Source of the DNA: Macrocystis pyrifera | Lineage: Eukaryota > Sar > Phaeophyceae > Laminariales > Laminariaceae | DNA: 64,000 nucleotides | Assembly (NCBI GenBank): GCA_031763025.1 | Contig: JASSKH010000028.1 | Coordinates: 496,001 to 560,000, forward strand | Reading direction: 5' to 3' | Part shown: positions 1-11,966 of the stretch, in pieces | How the letters are laid out: the number at the start of each line of letters is the position of its first letter | Position numbering within the stretch: the first letter of the stretch is position 1 | Position numbers and translations under genes: made by a program | Notes under the pieces: model-generated | Seen by the model: the letters and a program-made list of their open reading frames with translations, nothing else | Told to the model about the DNA's origin: nothing | Databases searched by the model: none

Positions 1-394
1 ATAGTCTCACGAATACGAGAATAATCCAAAGAATGGATTAACCCGGCGGATAGCCCGTTAGACGAGAGTAATGTTCCTTAGCGCAGATAGGACCACGAAG
101 TGAGATATTCTTATATTAGCAGAAGAACGATTGGTAGCCATAGGAAAGTTCTGTAGGCGTACATCAGATAAGAGGAATTTAGGAGAGCTTGTGGCGTGGG
201 GTGGGACGAGTATATCTGGGCGTCGAGTCCCGCCCCCCTACCTCTCACTTCTCTACCAGAGCACCTCCTCAGCTCTCGCCATCAATAAGAAAATCTAAAT
301 CAGAAGAAGCGAAGCACTGCTTTCCAGCTGCCAGAACAACCTGCGTCCCTTGCCACTACCCTTACCACTACCCTAGAGCGGGCTCCGCATCACA
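1..394 (+). repeat. 5' LTR (3' portion) of element 1
   Basis: Nearly identical to 2269-2663; only scattered single-base differences are visible, so the insertion is fairly young. It ends with GCATCACA at 394. The first roughly 55 bases of the LTR lie outside the window. Confidence 0.85.
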
Positions 395-409
395 TCTGGC
401 GTCGTCGGC
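395..409 (+). other. Putative primer-binding site
   Basis: Directly after the LTR end come TC and then TGGCGTCGTCGG. It begins with TGG, the complement of a tRNA CCA end, and is conserved but for one base in the second element (38587-38599, minus strand). The priming tRNA was not identified. Confidence 0.5.
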
Positions 410-668
410 TCACAGCTCACCCCCTGACGCCTCTTCGGGAACTCCGCCGGAGCCTTCACCGGGAAGCTCCTACATCGTCCGGTTCCTGGACGACCCCGGC
501 CCGATCAAGATCGACCTCCAACCCCCCCCCTACACTACAGCACGGAACGCCGTATACGGATCGTGGTGTCTTCAACGCCATGGGAATGGGAGCCTAGCAC
601 GTGGGGTGCTGCGGAACTCTGATGTGTCCCGCGGAACCCCCACCGTTTCCACTCCCCCCCCTGGTTAG
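400..668 (+). pseudogene. C-terminal remnant of a gypsy pol polyprotein
   Basis: The frame contains YIVRFLDDPGPIKI, then YTTARNAVYGSWCLQ, and stops at 668. The same signature occurs on the minus strand near 25500-25600 as VRLLDDPGPIKLPL followed by ARYTTST, next to clear gypsy RNase H fragments, so both are the tail of the same pol type. The open frame runs upstream into the LTR, but that part is noncoding; the Ser/Pro-rich stretch between LTR and YIVRF is the junction of the internal deletion or a linker. No catalytic domain survives. Confidence 0.65.
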
Positions 669-2213
669 CCTTAGTTTAGTCTTTTGTTAGTTCTGGGTAT
701 TTGGTTCTGGTTAGTCTACAATATCTTAAGAGTAGTTCTTCAGGGTTAGTCTTCAATAGTCATCAGCAGTCATCTTCTTGGGAGTGTTTGTTTCCATCTA
801 CCGCCACCGGTATCGCTTGACCGACCCCGTGTTGGCTACCGATCCGAGGCCGTGTATGTTTCCTTTTTGGGTGTGTTTGGGAGTATCATCGTCCCCCCCC
901 CCCCCCCCCCCCCCCGCCGTTTGTTTTTCTTCTTATCTCCTACGGCTCCGTGTAACCTCCTTACGTTCAGGCCACCGACTCGTAGCAATACCTTCATTTG
1001 CATTTGTGTTCGTACTCCAATAGCCTACAGCCAATTATCGGCGATATCACGCCGAGGTAAAATCGTGTTGTAGCCTGAGCTGTACTCTGACCTTAGTCGA
1101 CTTCCGCCGACCTGTGTTTCAGACGGTCCTCGAGCTAAGACTATATCGAGCTTCCAGCTCACCCGTGTTCCTTCCATGTTTGACAAGTAGGGTCCCGATA
1201 GCATTGCCGCCCCGGAAGGCCGTTGAGTTATCGGCCATACATAAGCGGTTCGGATATGATCGATTTCTCCTGACCTGTGTCCAGCTTTTTGTCTGTTTTC
1301 TGGTCCCGATGGTATTTCGTTTTCTGTTTCCCTTTTCTTCTTCATTCTTTCTTGTCCGGTATTCCGCACACCCCTCTGTCCTCTGGCAAACGACGGTTGA
1401 CCGAGTTGCACACGCTAGTGTTTGGGCCCCGCGCTATCTACAACTTCGAACTGCACGCATTAGGCCTATTTTCTTGCGGATTTTCTTGCCGCCACCGTCT
1501 TTGAGTTTGGTTTTGTTGAGTTGGCTACCTTGCTACGTTTGCTAGTTTTGTTCACACCACGAACAGGTCTCCGAGACGCCGCGTTGTTTGTTGCGTCTCT
1601 CGGCTTTAGTAATCCCTAGTGCACGCAGCCCTCATAGCACTCTAGCTGTGTCCCTTCTGTCTCGCGTGATGTCTACCATGTTAGGGCCTTCGCCACAAGA
1701 CAAGGCATGGCGCCTAGCGGATACACATATATGTTTTTGAATTGTGATCACTGTCTCCTTTTTAGAGTTTCCTCGTTCGCCAACCCGGTTCAGCGAACAA
1801 CCCTTTCGTACCTCCTTGGGCCCCAGACAATGACTCCAGTACTACGCTTGTACGTCCTTCTTTTTCCTTCACTTCGGTCTTCGTTTTCTTCTTCAGCCTT
1901 CGCTTAGGTTTCTGTCTCCTTTTGCGTTCGTCTTTCTTTGTTTTCATTTTGGGTGATTTTTCCTTTCGCCTCTGCTTTGAGTTCTGTGTCTCTCTCTCCT
2001 TTAGTCTCCCTTTCAGTGGTTGTTCTCAGCGAACACCCCCTCGTCGTAGTATTTGGGTCTTATTACGAGGTGTGGGGGGATCTATAGCCTCATTTCTTTT
2101 GTTTCGAATAGCCGCATCTTCGACCACCTTTTTCCTGGCCGTTTGGCATGAACTTCGTCATCACCCTCCGACCATCTTGTGGTCTGCACATACGACTATT
2201 CAGGGTGGGCTAA
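669..2213 (+). other. Untranslated 3' part of element 1
   Basis: There is no frame with recognisable domains. A run of 23 C lies at 893-915, and the strand is strongly pyrimidine-rich from 1300 to 2000. The last 245 bases match 38334-38580 (minus strand) of element 2, including a G-rich AGGGTGGGCTAA just before the 3' LTR that may serve as polypurine tract. Confidence 0.6.
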
Positions 2214-2663
2214 TGTGATATGAGTAGAGCACTCATGGGCTATAGATGTAGATAATACGTTGCAGTCTTATAGTCTCACGAATACGAGAATAATCCAAAG
2301 AATGGATTAACCCGGCGGATAGCCCGTTGGACGAGAGTAATGTTCCTTAGCGCAGATAGGACCACGAAGTGAGATATTCTTATATTAGCAGAAGAACGAT
2401 TGGTAGCCATAGGAAGGTTCTGTAGGCGTACATCAGATAAGAGGAATTTAGGAGAGCTTGTGGCGTGGGGTGGGACGAGTATATCTGGGCGTCGAGTCCC
2501 GCCCCCCTACCTCTCACTTCTCTACCAGAGCACCTCCTCAGCTCTCGCCATCAATAAGAAGATCTAAATCAGAAGAAGCGAAGCACTGCTTTCCAGCTGC
2601 CAGAACAACCTGCGTCCCTTGCCACTACCCTTACCACTACCCTAGAGCGGGCTCCGCATCACA
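2214..2663 (+). repeat. 3' LTR of element 1 (450 bp)
   Basis: The complete LTR runs from TGTGATATGAG to GCATCACA. The 507-511 bp LTRs of element 2 have an extra stretch of about 60 bp that looks like a local duplication of the TAACG/GGAACATT segment. The 5' flank of element 1 is outside the window, so target-site duplication cannot be checked here. Confidence 0.85.
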
Positions 2664-4364
2664 CGAACCGGTAGGTGAGAGAAACCGTACTAATGACCTA
2701 TCCGATAAGTAAGGTATATACCATCCGGCATCAATTGCAAATGAATGACACCATGAACGTGTCCATGGTACTACATTCACACCCCAGGGCTAAAAACAAA
2801 AGAACAACGAAAGAAAAACTACATCGCTGATACGTATTTGCGGTGCGTCTGAACATAAGAGTGCTGAAATGCCGAATCATTCATTACATATTCAGCAAAG
2901 CGCTTACGATGGCTCACCAACAAGAACCGCAGGCTGCATGGTACAGGTTAGTCTGTGCATGAACTAGAGCAGAGTGTGAGCGTGGCATGCACACCCAGCA
3001 TAGAGCATAGAGCGGGCGAGAACTTTGGAAAAGAATATCAACCTTGATGTGAAAACTGCTCTTTGATACATGGTGCCGAAAGGACCCCGGAGCGTTGGCT
3101 CCGATCATGAGTGCTTTGCCTGCAGGAGTTGCGACTGCTCGCCCAGAACTGACACATGCATCCTAAGCGGTGGATTCGAGATACACTATGCAAACCAAAC
3201 TGGGCAGAGAAAACCTGGCCTTTTCCGATAGTAAACCTCCCCAGGACGCGTATACTCATTCGCCGTCTTACTCACTAACGCGGTGAACGGAACGTCAATC
3301 GATTTTGACGCTGTTTTAAGTATCTGACATGGTTCCCAGTGTCGACTGGGCATCTTAGCCTTTTGAGTACTGCACTGCTGTACATGTACCTAAGTTTGAC
3401 CCTAATTCCAAGTGTTTCGTCCGCGCAATGGAAGGGCAGATCTAAAGGCCACATGCCCAATGCCCAAACTGGAGGTTCCCTGAATGTCAAAAACAAAACG
3501 CTAACGGCGCGCGAGTTTGCGAACGCGAGCGTGTAGGTGTTGAGCCTACCACGTATCCCTGTTTCATTTGTCCGTATCCGAGTAGCGCATGATCCGCCTG
3601 ATGAGACAGGAATGCTTAAAGAGACACTAAATTGCATGGCACCGAATGCCGAGAAACATGTTGGGATCATATTGCTGCTCTCCAGGTGACTATCTTTGAT
3701 CGCAACGATGGCACAATAACAGTAGTGACAGTCGAATAAGAGGCAAGTCGACACAGAACCCCTGCTACGAGAAGGGTATAGCTGGATACGCCCAAGCATC
3801 TATTACGACCGACCAGGCTCCTTAACCCAATACCAGTGGGATACAGACCATTAGTGTTTTGCTATACTTTTTCGTGATAATACCTAGCCTTTGGGATTGT
3901 TACACAGATTCAATTAATTTACAGATACTCGATGTCAGGCGCACAGGAGGTACATGAGAATGCGTATACCAGGTATCATAACGTTTGAATACCCACATGT
4001 AGGAGGGAACGAATGCATGTGCAAGTTGCCACACCACGCACAGGTACACATTTGTGAGACGCTAAACCGAGATGGAACGTGACGAGTTTTGGTATGATCT
4101 GCGCAGCTTAACAGGATACTATTTTCGCTCCAAATAAAGTGGCCGGGTGTTGAAGGAACGAATCGATAGGTGTGATGGGAATGCCAGTAGGCGGTAGGCC
4201 GTTTCTGTTCTGGGGGGGTTGTTTGTCTCCACCTTGCTGCAACTACTTCGACAAAAACCGTTATACGAGGGGTACGATTTGGAAGTCGGTCTGGACGAAT
4301 GCCGTTTGAAGACGCGTGATTGATTTTAGCACGAACAAGTTGCACGAGTGGACAGTGTCCGTGC
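2664..4364. other. Unassigned DNA
   Basis: No recognised gene. The longest frames, about 174 codons at 3275-3799 and 152 codons at 3935-4393, both minus, show no domain, signal peptide or family I know and overlap open frames on the other strand, so I do not call them genes. Confidence 0.4.
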
Positions 4365-4610
4365 TGGGCGTAAACGTCAGTACCTTCAAACACTTTCTGA
4401 AGTCGGAATCAAATATTTACCTTGGCTAGCGCCAGTAAGTCGATGTGGAGTACCTTGAAACGACCTAGGTCACTCGAATAAAGGTGGCGCAAACGCCAGT
4501 AGCTTCAAACACTTACTTAACTCGGAATCAAATATTTACCTTGGCTAGTGCCAGCAAGTCGATGTGGCGTGAACGTCAGTACCTTGAAACGACCTAAGTC
4601 ACTCGAATAG
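4365..4610. repeat. Two-copy tandem repeat, about 119 bp unit
   Basis: The block starting CTTCAAACAC at 4384 recurs at 4503, each followed by the same TCGGAATCAAATATTTACC segment and a CCTTGAAACGACCTA segment. Copy 2 has a small insertion (GTGAACGTCA) relative to copy 1. Confidence 0.85.
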
Positions 4611-4838
4611 TATTTTTGCGCCGGAGTAGAAATAACTCATGAACGTATACATAAAACGACCTCCACATTCGCAAGGAATACCTACTCTCAATGCAGAGAA
4701 GTTTGAGATCACCACCAGAAGAAAGGCCTATATAAAATCTAAAACGCGTGATACGCGCGACCGAAGTATCACACACAGCTTGCAAAGGACTAGCGTGGAA
4801 GCTGGCAAAGATGAGCTTCGACGAAATCCTCGATCTCT

Positions 4839-4900
4839 TAGCTGTTGCTTTTGTTCTGTCAATATATCATAGCTGTTGCTTTTGTTCTGTCAATATATCA
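4839..4900. repeat. Perfect 31-bp tandem duplication
   Basis: Units at 4839-4869 and 4870-4900 are identical (starting TAGCTGTTGC). The preceding GACGAAATCCTCGAT block resembles sequences near 37230 and 24960, suggesting a degenerate dispersed repeat. Confidence 0.9.
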
Positions 4901-5516
4901 AAACGTGGTATCCATACCAAGAAACTAGAGATATCTGGACAAACTTCAGAGTGGCAGATGGATTCTACCTTACGTAGAAACATTTGTTGAAGGAAGGTAC
5001 AGTGAGAAACGTCTGGCGAAGGTAAGTGAATGGTGGCAGCATCGACATAGTCCACTGCGAAAGCTGAAACGTGACAAAGGTACGTGAAATTTTGCCACAT
5101 CGATACAAACAAGTACGTGAGTATATTGGAATACTGATCGGTGAACCGTTCTAACAGGTTTGACAAGTCAAACCCGCAGATATATATAGAGGGGAAAAGT
5201 GGACAGCCACCGCAGCGTCTCGGTAGTGTGGCTACGTAAAACCATACGACAAAGGACTGGCAGAATTATCAGAAGTCTCAGTTAAAGGTGAGGTGGTGGG
5301 GTAGGACGATGGTAGCTTTCAGTGGAATGTATGTCTGGCCAAAAGCTTAAACGTGTAGGTTATTGTCAAAGTGCAGACGTAGGCCTTCGAGAGGAACCCC
5401 CACCTCAGATGCAGGTGAGACAGGAAGAAAACATGTTTTTTCGCAGATGAGTACATGCGCCGAGCGCGTTAGACAGATGTGGCGCTGGCAGTTGCAAGTG
5501 GTGAAGACTGTACGAG
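4901..5516. other. Unassigned DNA
   Basis: Nothing recognisable apart from short A/T-rich stretches. Confidence 0.4.
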
Positions 5517-5890
5517 GGTCAGGTCCGCCGCTCTTCTCAACATCGTCTAAGGTCAGCACCGCGGGAACAAGAGGCGCTGCAACATTGGGCCGACGGCGAT
5601 AGACGGGGGATATACGGGGGAGGAAGGCTGAAGAACATCTGGTCTAAGGTCAGGACCGCCGTTCTTCTTATCACCGTCCAAGGGCAACACCATGGAAAGG
5701 AAGGGCGCTACAACATCGGGCCGACGGCGATGGATGGAAGAGGAATGCTGAAGAACGTCTGGACGAAGGTCAGGACCGCCGCTCTTCTTACCACCGTCTC
5801 AGGGCAGCACAAAGGAAAGGAGAGGAGCTGCAACATCGAGCCGACGGCGAGGTGCGGAGGTGGAAGGCGCAGGCGCTGCAGCGGTCCATG
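5517..5890. repeat. GC-rich minisatellite, three units of 120-131 bp
   Basis: GGTCAGGACCGCCG-type unit starts lie at 5517, 5648 and 5768, each with a later GGGCCGACGGCGA-like segment. Overlapping frames open on both strands are a consequence of the GC-rich repeat, not evidence for a gene. Confidence 0.85.
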
Positions 5891-6959
5891 ATCGTAATTC
5901 CCGCTGGGCACCGTCGCTCATATGCGCCGGTCTGGGGGGGTGTCCGAGGAGGAAAGCGCACACGCTGTCGCCGGGCTAGCACCGGGGCGCCGGCTTTGTG
6001 CCGACAATGGTTATGTGTCGGGCAGGGGGGGGGGGGTGTTACAGCGGGTGGCGCCAGGGAAGGAGGTTCATAGCGCTGTGACTGGCGTGACCAGCGCTAT
6101 GGGGAGGATAATACGGTGCGAGACCACTGTCCTGATCAGGGTCACGCGTCGGGTCTATTCGATAGGCAGAGGGCAAGCTTTGGTTAGCATCCTCTGGGCG
6201 GATCTTATAGGGGCAGGGAGAATCCCCGGTGTGGGAACGCCTTCGGTCTCGGGTACAGAGCCAGTAACGAGGTTCCGGGACCACCCGGTGTTTACAAAAC
6301 ACCACCAAGTGAAGAAAGAAAGTCAAAGCCAAATGATATGTGATACCTGTCCTATCGACCCCCAGCCCCTTGGGCCCTGCCTTGCCCGTCGTGCCCGTCA
6401 TCGTGTCTGTGATGCTTCGTTGAGTGTTCACGCTGACTGCTTGCATCTACCGCATTGCATCGATCCACGTTCTGCGTGACCCGATCATTACCGCTTGAAG
6501 GCACTTCCTCGAACTCCCAAACAACAGGTGAGCCGGCCTCAGAGATCTAACGAGCGCAGGTCCTTTGGGGGGTCTGAGAGCTGTACCCTGCTGTAGCAGT
6601 TCCTGCTGCTGCTGTTTTTGCTACTTCTGTTGTTTTTTAATGTCTCGATATTATTTTATTGTTATTGCCCTCGATGAAATGCATTCGAGCGCTGTTCTGA
6701 GTTTGCTTGTCTCTTTTTTTCTCAAGTCGCAGGTGGAGTTGTTGAGAGTGACGGGAGAGGCCAGTCGGGACCAGCAAAGACGGAATCCCAGAGTGCTATG
6801 TTTGGCTCAGGCAGGGCGTCTACTTGTTGACTATCGGTACCATTTGTTATAGTACTCGGCGGGGACATATATCCAGCAGCAGCACACGAAGACGGCACGA
6901 GCATCCGCTCCAGTACCACAGCAATGGGATCGATATCATTGAGATGTAACTGGGGTTGC
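5891..6959. other. Unassigned DNA with a G12 run
   Basis: A G run lies at 6025-6036. Open frames up to 185 codons overlap on both strands and have no recognisable features. Confidence 0.4.
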
Positions 6960-8000
6960 AGGGCTAAATACAAGACTGTTGGCCAATGAAAAACGAAACA
7001 TGAACGGGGAGAGATCTCCATGTATGTGTTGTTACACATTCGACAGATTGACGTATTTTCAACTGCCGGGTTATTATTTTTGCGAGTACCGAAACATACG
7101 ATTAGGATCGCAAAATACAAATAAAGGCGAGAAGTAGAAAGTGATCAACTAACTGCTGTTGTTGTTGTAAAATACCTACGATAGTTCGTATGCAGTATTT
7201 TAGTAGTAGTTTTCAGGCTCTACTGCTAGATTACGCGAATGACGACGCTTTGTTAGCCAATGAAAAACATTTTGTGGGTTGTTACACATTCGACAGATTG
7301 ACATGTATTTTCAAGTGGCGGGTTATTCATTGTATTATATGCGAATACCGAAACATACGATGACGATCGCAAACAAATGAAGGCGAAAAGTATAAAGTAA
7401 TCCACTGCTGCCGGCGGCGTCCTACGGTATCCCCCCAAACCTGAAAAAAGCCCCTTTTTTGCCTTTCGCTTCTGCGAAAGACCTGCGATAGTCAGCATTT
7501 TTTTTGCCATTCGAGACACAGCAGTACTCGTAGATAATTTTGCTGTGGCACAAAAAGTATCCCACTCCCGTTGTTGTACAATGTAAAATACCTGCTGTAG
7601 TATGCGAATGGAAACGCGAAGTACACGAAAAAAGTACTATTTCAGCTCGTACCACGATACACGATAGACGCTCGATCTCGACAGAGACTTGGCCCACGGA
7701 CAACCCTCGCGGTTGCGGGCAAGAGCAAGTAGTATGGATGACGGGCTCGAAGGAATGAGATGGGTGCATGCTCTAGGGGGCAAGAGCTTGCCGGCGGCGT
7801 CCAACGGTATCCTCCCAAACCTGAAAAATCTCTCTTTTCTTGCCATTCGAGACGTTTGTTTTATTGATGTACTGATAGACGAAATGCATTTTTATATTTT
7901 TTCCATTCTGTTATGATACTACTTGGATACAGCTGCTGCACTCTGCAGTACAGCAGTACTCGTCGATAATTTTGCTGTGACACAAAGAGCAGGAAGCGAC
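6960..8000. repeat. Complex tandem duplication
   Basis: Several blocks recur at spacings of about 275 to 433 bp: GCCAATGAAAAAC (6982, 7256), ACACATTCGACAGATTGAC (7033, 7284), GTAAAATACCT (7167, 7582), CCGGCGGCGTCC (7413, 7791) and ACAGCAGTACTCGT (7518, 7951). The copies are well diverged and interleaved, so at least two rounds of duplication occurred. Confidence 0.75.
7600..7856 (+). repeat. Partial copy of the 868-bp TIR element family
   Basis: This segment matches the reverse complement of 35615-35835 and begins with ATGCGAATGGAAACGCGAAGT, similar to the terminal inverted repeat at 35169-35202. Translations of both copies share AHGQP, DDG, ALGG and SLPAAS followed by GILPNLK, but only part of the similarity is at protein level, so coding is unproven. 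Confidence 0.65.
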
Positions 8001-8446
8001 CCCGCCGAAAAACGTCACAGAATATACTGCAAACTCCATGGATCAAAACAATGCAGCTAGAAGCGACCTTGCACGGCCGTTTGCACGCGGCGGACAACGA
8101 CCTCAAAAACTCCGTTAGCCAACCACGCTGAGCAAGCCATTGTTCTGCAAGGTGGTGCCACTTTTGTTGCGATCGATGCGCTGTAGCCAATTTGCGAAAC
8201 CTTTCGTCGCTCGTACCGACTTTGGCACGAGTGTCTACAAGTGACTGTCCCCCCGGTGAGGCTGAGTCGCGTAGCTCAAGGCGCAGGGCTCCGTTGAACC
8301 TGAGAGTTGGCCCAGGCAGCTTGTAAGTGTGTCCGCTATCGATTTGCGTGGTATACACGTCAACGTTTGGGGCGGTTTGGGACCAGATTTTGCGAGGATT
8401 GGAGTTTCCTTGTGACTGTGGGCAGACAGACAGACGTGGAAGTGTG
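8001..8446. other. Unassigned DNA
   Basis: A minus-strand frame of 242 codons spans 7861-8589, but it runs through the poly(A)/GACA tract and the tandem-duplicated DNA and looks spurious. Confidence 0.4.
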
Positions 8447-8555
8447 GTGAGCTTAAGCTTTATTTTTACCAATCCGCCGGAGGGAAAAAAAAAAAAAAAA
8501 AAAAAAGACAGACAGACAGACAGACAGACCGCCAGACAGACAGACAGACAGACAA
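8447..8555 (+). repeat. Retroposon-like 3' end with A22 tail and (GACA)n microsatellite
   Basis: GTGAGCTTAAGC (from 8447) leads through AATCCGCCGGAGG to 22 A (8485-8506) and then about 49 bp of GACA repeats. A close relative of the pre-tail segment lies on the minus strand at 51172-51220, again followed by an A-rich stretch and GACA. Two copies with the same 3' end and unrelated upstream DNA are what 5'-truncated LINE or SINE copies look like. Confidence 0.55.
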
Positions 8556-10029
8556 GATTGCAATTACCGCAGCTGAGACTCAGTTTCACAAATAGTTCAG
8601 AGGTTTACCTGCTTTTTCAGCAAGGAATTGTTTTGGTCCAGACATATGTCTGTATCTACAAGTATTTTGCTTTCGGCACTGAGCGAAATGGGTATGTATG
8701 TACAAGGATGTTCATGCTGAATTCTCGTGTTATTACTGAGGCAAGGGTCGTGTTATTGTTGTTTTACGAGGTACCTGGTACGTCGTGATCGATATGCAAA
8801 AGGGTTCTGTATTATGTCAGGTCATTGTGAAAATGTACGTATTGGTACAGCAGTACAGTGCATCATGGTTATAGGGCACCCGTATGTATGGGGTATAGAT
8901 GTTTCTTATGATTTTACATGTTGTTACTCGTGGCGTATTGTTGATTATCAAGGCGTGGTCCTATCAGTATTTTGCGTACAAATAAACCAGTATATTTATC
9001 ACACGGGATGATAGGTGTCGGGATAAGGTTTTGAGGGGTGTTGTTGCTCATGCATAGGTATGAGTTGGTATTGAATTTGTAGGAGTTATTACATGTCACA
9101 TAATTGACATTTCTGTAGTAGTAGTATTTGGTACGGGATGATTGTGGTTCGGCTTGAAATTCAACCTGGTCCAAGTACGATATGATTTCCAAAGATTTCG
9201 TTCATGAGGAGAGGTCCAATACCTCCTCCGTACTCTGTTCTTATGGTATGTCACTTAACCCGCCCAGAGAGCATTGGAACGAACCGGATGGAATATTATT
9301 TGCTGCATGAGTTGATGCTGATTGGTTGTAGGAAACGAATAGATTCAGTGCAGCCCGAGAAAAACTGTGTATCTAAGAAGAGGAAGAAGAAGTGTTGCAC
9401 CCCTTTTTCTTGTTTGGGAGGACCGAACGGCCCGACCGAACGGGAACATATAGGATCTTATTTGATGTAGATGGACACCACCGAAGATGGATGTGGACAC
9501 CAATGTGCTCTGGCATGTTCAAAAGATACCGTTCGTACTGATTCAGCTGACGAGGCCCAGGATTCTGCATGGACCCAAACACGTTTTTTTACACAGGCAC
9601 GGAACGAATGACCACGAACAGCCTCGTTCCGTTCCGTTCGTTCCCATGCTCTCTGGGGGGAGTTAAGACGCACCCTCTCTCCTACTCTATACAAAACGCA
9701 GAGCATAAATCACACAACACTGCCAGGCATCTACTATATCTACGAAAAGAAATTTAAGATACTGCAGTCCCGCTTGAAGATACGATCCTTGGTACCAGGT
9801 ACCGTTATACTGTCAATATGTTCGCCGTACCATCTTCTGGTGAAAACAAGTCAAGTTATTTCGGCGACCACTACTGGAGGTAATCGAGGGTTCGAGACTG
9901 CTTGCTTCCACTGCGAGTACTCGCAGTATGTCGGGGTTCTGTGATAGAGTACCTTGGTTGGTAGTCAATTCAATAGACCAACCATCAGTAGGGGCCTTTA
10001 AATATTATTGTTCCAGTCGGGTCTTACCC
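8556..10029. other. Unassigned DNA
   Basis: No gene recognised. TACCWGGTA motifs occur at 8772 and 9793. Confidence 0.4.
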
Positions 10030-10120
10030 CGTTTACCATTTGGTATCTGTAGATACGCAGGCTAGTGTATCTGTAGACACGCAGACTGGTATATCTGTAG
10101 AATCTGATATGCAGGTTAGT
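10030..10120. repeat. Short degenerate repeats, about 30 bp
   Basis: Three imperfect copies of TATCTGTAGA followed by ACGCAG- or ATGCAG-like sequence precede the 45-bp minisatellite. Confidence 0.6.
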
Positions 10121-10122
10121 AG

Positions 10123-10437
10123 GTTGTACTATTGAAGCTGAGAGTAACGCATGCACCCTTACGGGGTGTTGTACTATTGAAGTTTAGAGTATCGTATGCT
10201 CCCTTATGGGTTATTGTACTGTTGAAGCTTAGAGTAACGCATGCACACTTACGGGGTGTTGTACTACTGAAGTTTAGAGTAACGCATGCACCCTTACGGG
10301 GTGTTGTACTATTGGAGTTGAGGGCGACGCATGCACCCTTACGGCGCGTTGTACTGTTGAAGTTGAGGGCAACGCATGCACTCTTACGGGACGTTGCACT
10401 ATTGAAGTGAGGGTGACGCATGCACCTTTGCCAGTAG
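10123..10437. repeat. 45-bp minisatellite, seven copies
   Basis: Units start with (G)TTGTACT at 10123, 10168, 10213, 10258, 10303, 10348 and 10393. Because 45 is a multiple of three, both strands give repeating 15-residue peptides (for example LRVTHAPLRGVVLLK on plus). The last unit is short by a few bases. No start context or neighbouring domain supports a gene. Confidence 0.95.
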
Positions 10438-10450
10438 ATTATAGCCGGTT

Positions 10451-10503
10451 GAAGCCAGAGGATACTCCTGGCTTCAAAAAGCATGCCCCCCCCCCCCCCC
10501 CCC
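10451..10503. other. Perfect 8-bp hairpin followed by C18 run
   Basis: GAAGCCAG (10451-10458) and CTGGCTTC (10468-10475) are inverted repeats with a 9-base loop. Eighteen C follow at 10486-10503. Confidence 0.8.
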
Positions 10504-11015
10504 TCTCTCCTCACTCTTCTCACTTGCCCCTTTTGAGCAAAAGCCTCGCACCAATAAAATAAGAGAACTCCAATAAGAACTAGGTCTGAGTTTGACCAAG
10601 CACAGACACCTGTGTCACACTTCTTCTGTGGATCATCATCCCGTGGAACCCTTACTGCTCTCCCACATCACAGTTCTGTGGTGCTGTGGATCTTGTGCTG
10701 CGTGTGCTTCACGGATATCCGACCTGAATAATAACGAAGGGGTTCACACCGAGAATTCTGCCCATGTTAGCAGTGTACTTTGCGGTTGTCGGGTTGTCCC
10801 GTATTATTGCCGATCGATAACAGGTACCAGGTATCAGGTATCAGGTGTTCGATACTGCTCAAACTCGCAGCATCTCGGAATATAAACTGCGATTACAGCA
10901 TGTAGTCAAGATAGAGTATTTCATACCAGTGTAGATAATGCGCGTATATCGGTTGGTATAAATACACGTAACGGGTCCTGTACTCGCAGTAATTGGGCGG
11001 ATACTGCACGCTAAC
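10504..11015. other. Unassigned DNA
   Basis: No gene recognised. TACCAGGTA is at 10825, followed by two ATCAGGT repeats. Confidence 0.4.
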
Positions 11016-11165
11016 ACATGTTGTCTGCTGCTGCTGCTGCTGCTTCGGTAGTGCTGCTGCTGGTGGTGGGTGTTGCGGCTGCGTCTGCACACAGCAGCAG
11101 CAGCCGCACCACCAGTGGAGCTGTTGTGCTGCTGCTGCTGCTACTGCTGCTCTCGCTTTCATCTG
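11016..11165. repeat. CTG/CAG-rich block containing an imperfect inverted repeat
   Basis: Runs of CTG flank an imperfect dyad, CTGGTGGTG...GCGGCTGC against GCAGCCGC...CACCACCAG (about 11058-11116), so the strand can fold into a long hairpin. Translations give Leu- or Ser/Ala-rich low complexity only. Confidence 0.75.
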
Positions 11166-11966
11166 AAAAGGAGAGGCCATCCCTCCTGCACAAGCATCGT
11201 TGGCAGTAGGTACAGCTCGCCTTAGATAGGTATTTATGATACTTCGGCGTGGGTATGGGGTACTTGGCAACTGGGCAGATAAAGGGCAGCAGCACTATGG
11301 TGCACAAATGCAAGTAATCTCTGTTGTGAGGAATGTGACAAACCTCTCAGAACTGAGCTGTTTTCTGCCCCCTCCAGGAACGGGGAACTAAGGTAAAAAA
11401 TATCGATGATTTCCTGCCCCATAATAATAGACTGTTCTGATTTTTCGGCTTCACAGAGATCGCCGAAAACAAAACGAAACAACGTCGTCGTAAAAAGAAT
11501 CCATAAAAGCCAAGAAAAAGTTGGTCAATAGTAATGCGAGTGAGACAGAGATTCATAAACTGAGAACTGAAACTCAGCATTGCCTTTTTCCTGCACCACT
11601 TGGCATTGACCTGATCCTGTTCGTAATAGTTTGATTAATAAGATCGAATGGTGTATTTATATTGCTAAAGAAAAGTAATCACGAATTGGCACTGAGGTAT
11701 ATTTCCCTATCCGGGGCATGGGTGCGTGCAGGCACCCATGCGGAGCTCTTGTATTTATAAAAAAAAAAAACTATCAAATATCAGCAGTGAGATCGTGGAT
11801 TTCGTGGAAGCGCAGTTGTCTTTGCGAGCTGTGGTGTCGTACTTCGATCGCGCGTATTACGGGTTTTGTACACGCCTCAGGTACAGGATCTACACCAGCT
11901 AGTATCCATAGAAGTACATAGAATACTTTGTCCAAGCACATGAGCATGTTTTCGATGGGAACATGT
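11166..11966. other. Unassigned DNA with a perfect 10-bp hairpin
   Basis: GCATGGGTGC (11716-11725) and GCACCCATGC (11732-11741) form a perfect stem with loop GTGCAG. There is no T-run directly after it; an A-rich stretch follows at 11759. Nothing else is recognised. Confidence 0.5.

Larger units (their letters stand above)
1..2663 (+). mobile_element. Internally deleted Ty3/gypsy-type LTR retrotransposon (element 1)
   Basis: Two direct copies of the same sequence, the first cut by the window edge (1-394) and the second complete (2214-2663), enclose 1.8 kb that lacks protease, reverse transcriptase and integrase. The second copy starts TGTGATATGAG and ends GCATCACA, a normal TG...CA LTR. What follows the left copy, TC then TGGCGTCGTCGG, looks like a primer-binding site, and it recurs as TGGCGTCGACGG in the related element at 37827-39110. 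The internal region begins with a piece of the pol C-terminus and then has about 1.5 kb without a convincing frame. It is therefore a non-autonomous deletion derivative that must have used enzymes from a full-length relative. The assignment to gypsy rests on the pol remnant. Confidence 0.85.

Noticed and set aside
189-399. N-terminal coding part within the LTR
   Set aside because: The same open stretch is present in the 3' LTR (2458-2712) and ends differently; it is LTR DNA, and only the part after the primer-binding site resembles pol.
7861-8589. 242-codon minus-strand gene
   Set aside because: It reads through a poly(A)/GACA microsatellite (giving FFFFF and CLSVCLS runs) and duplicated DNA.
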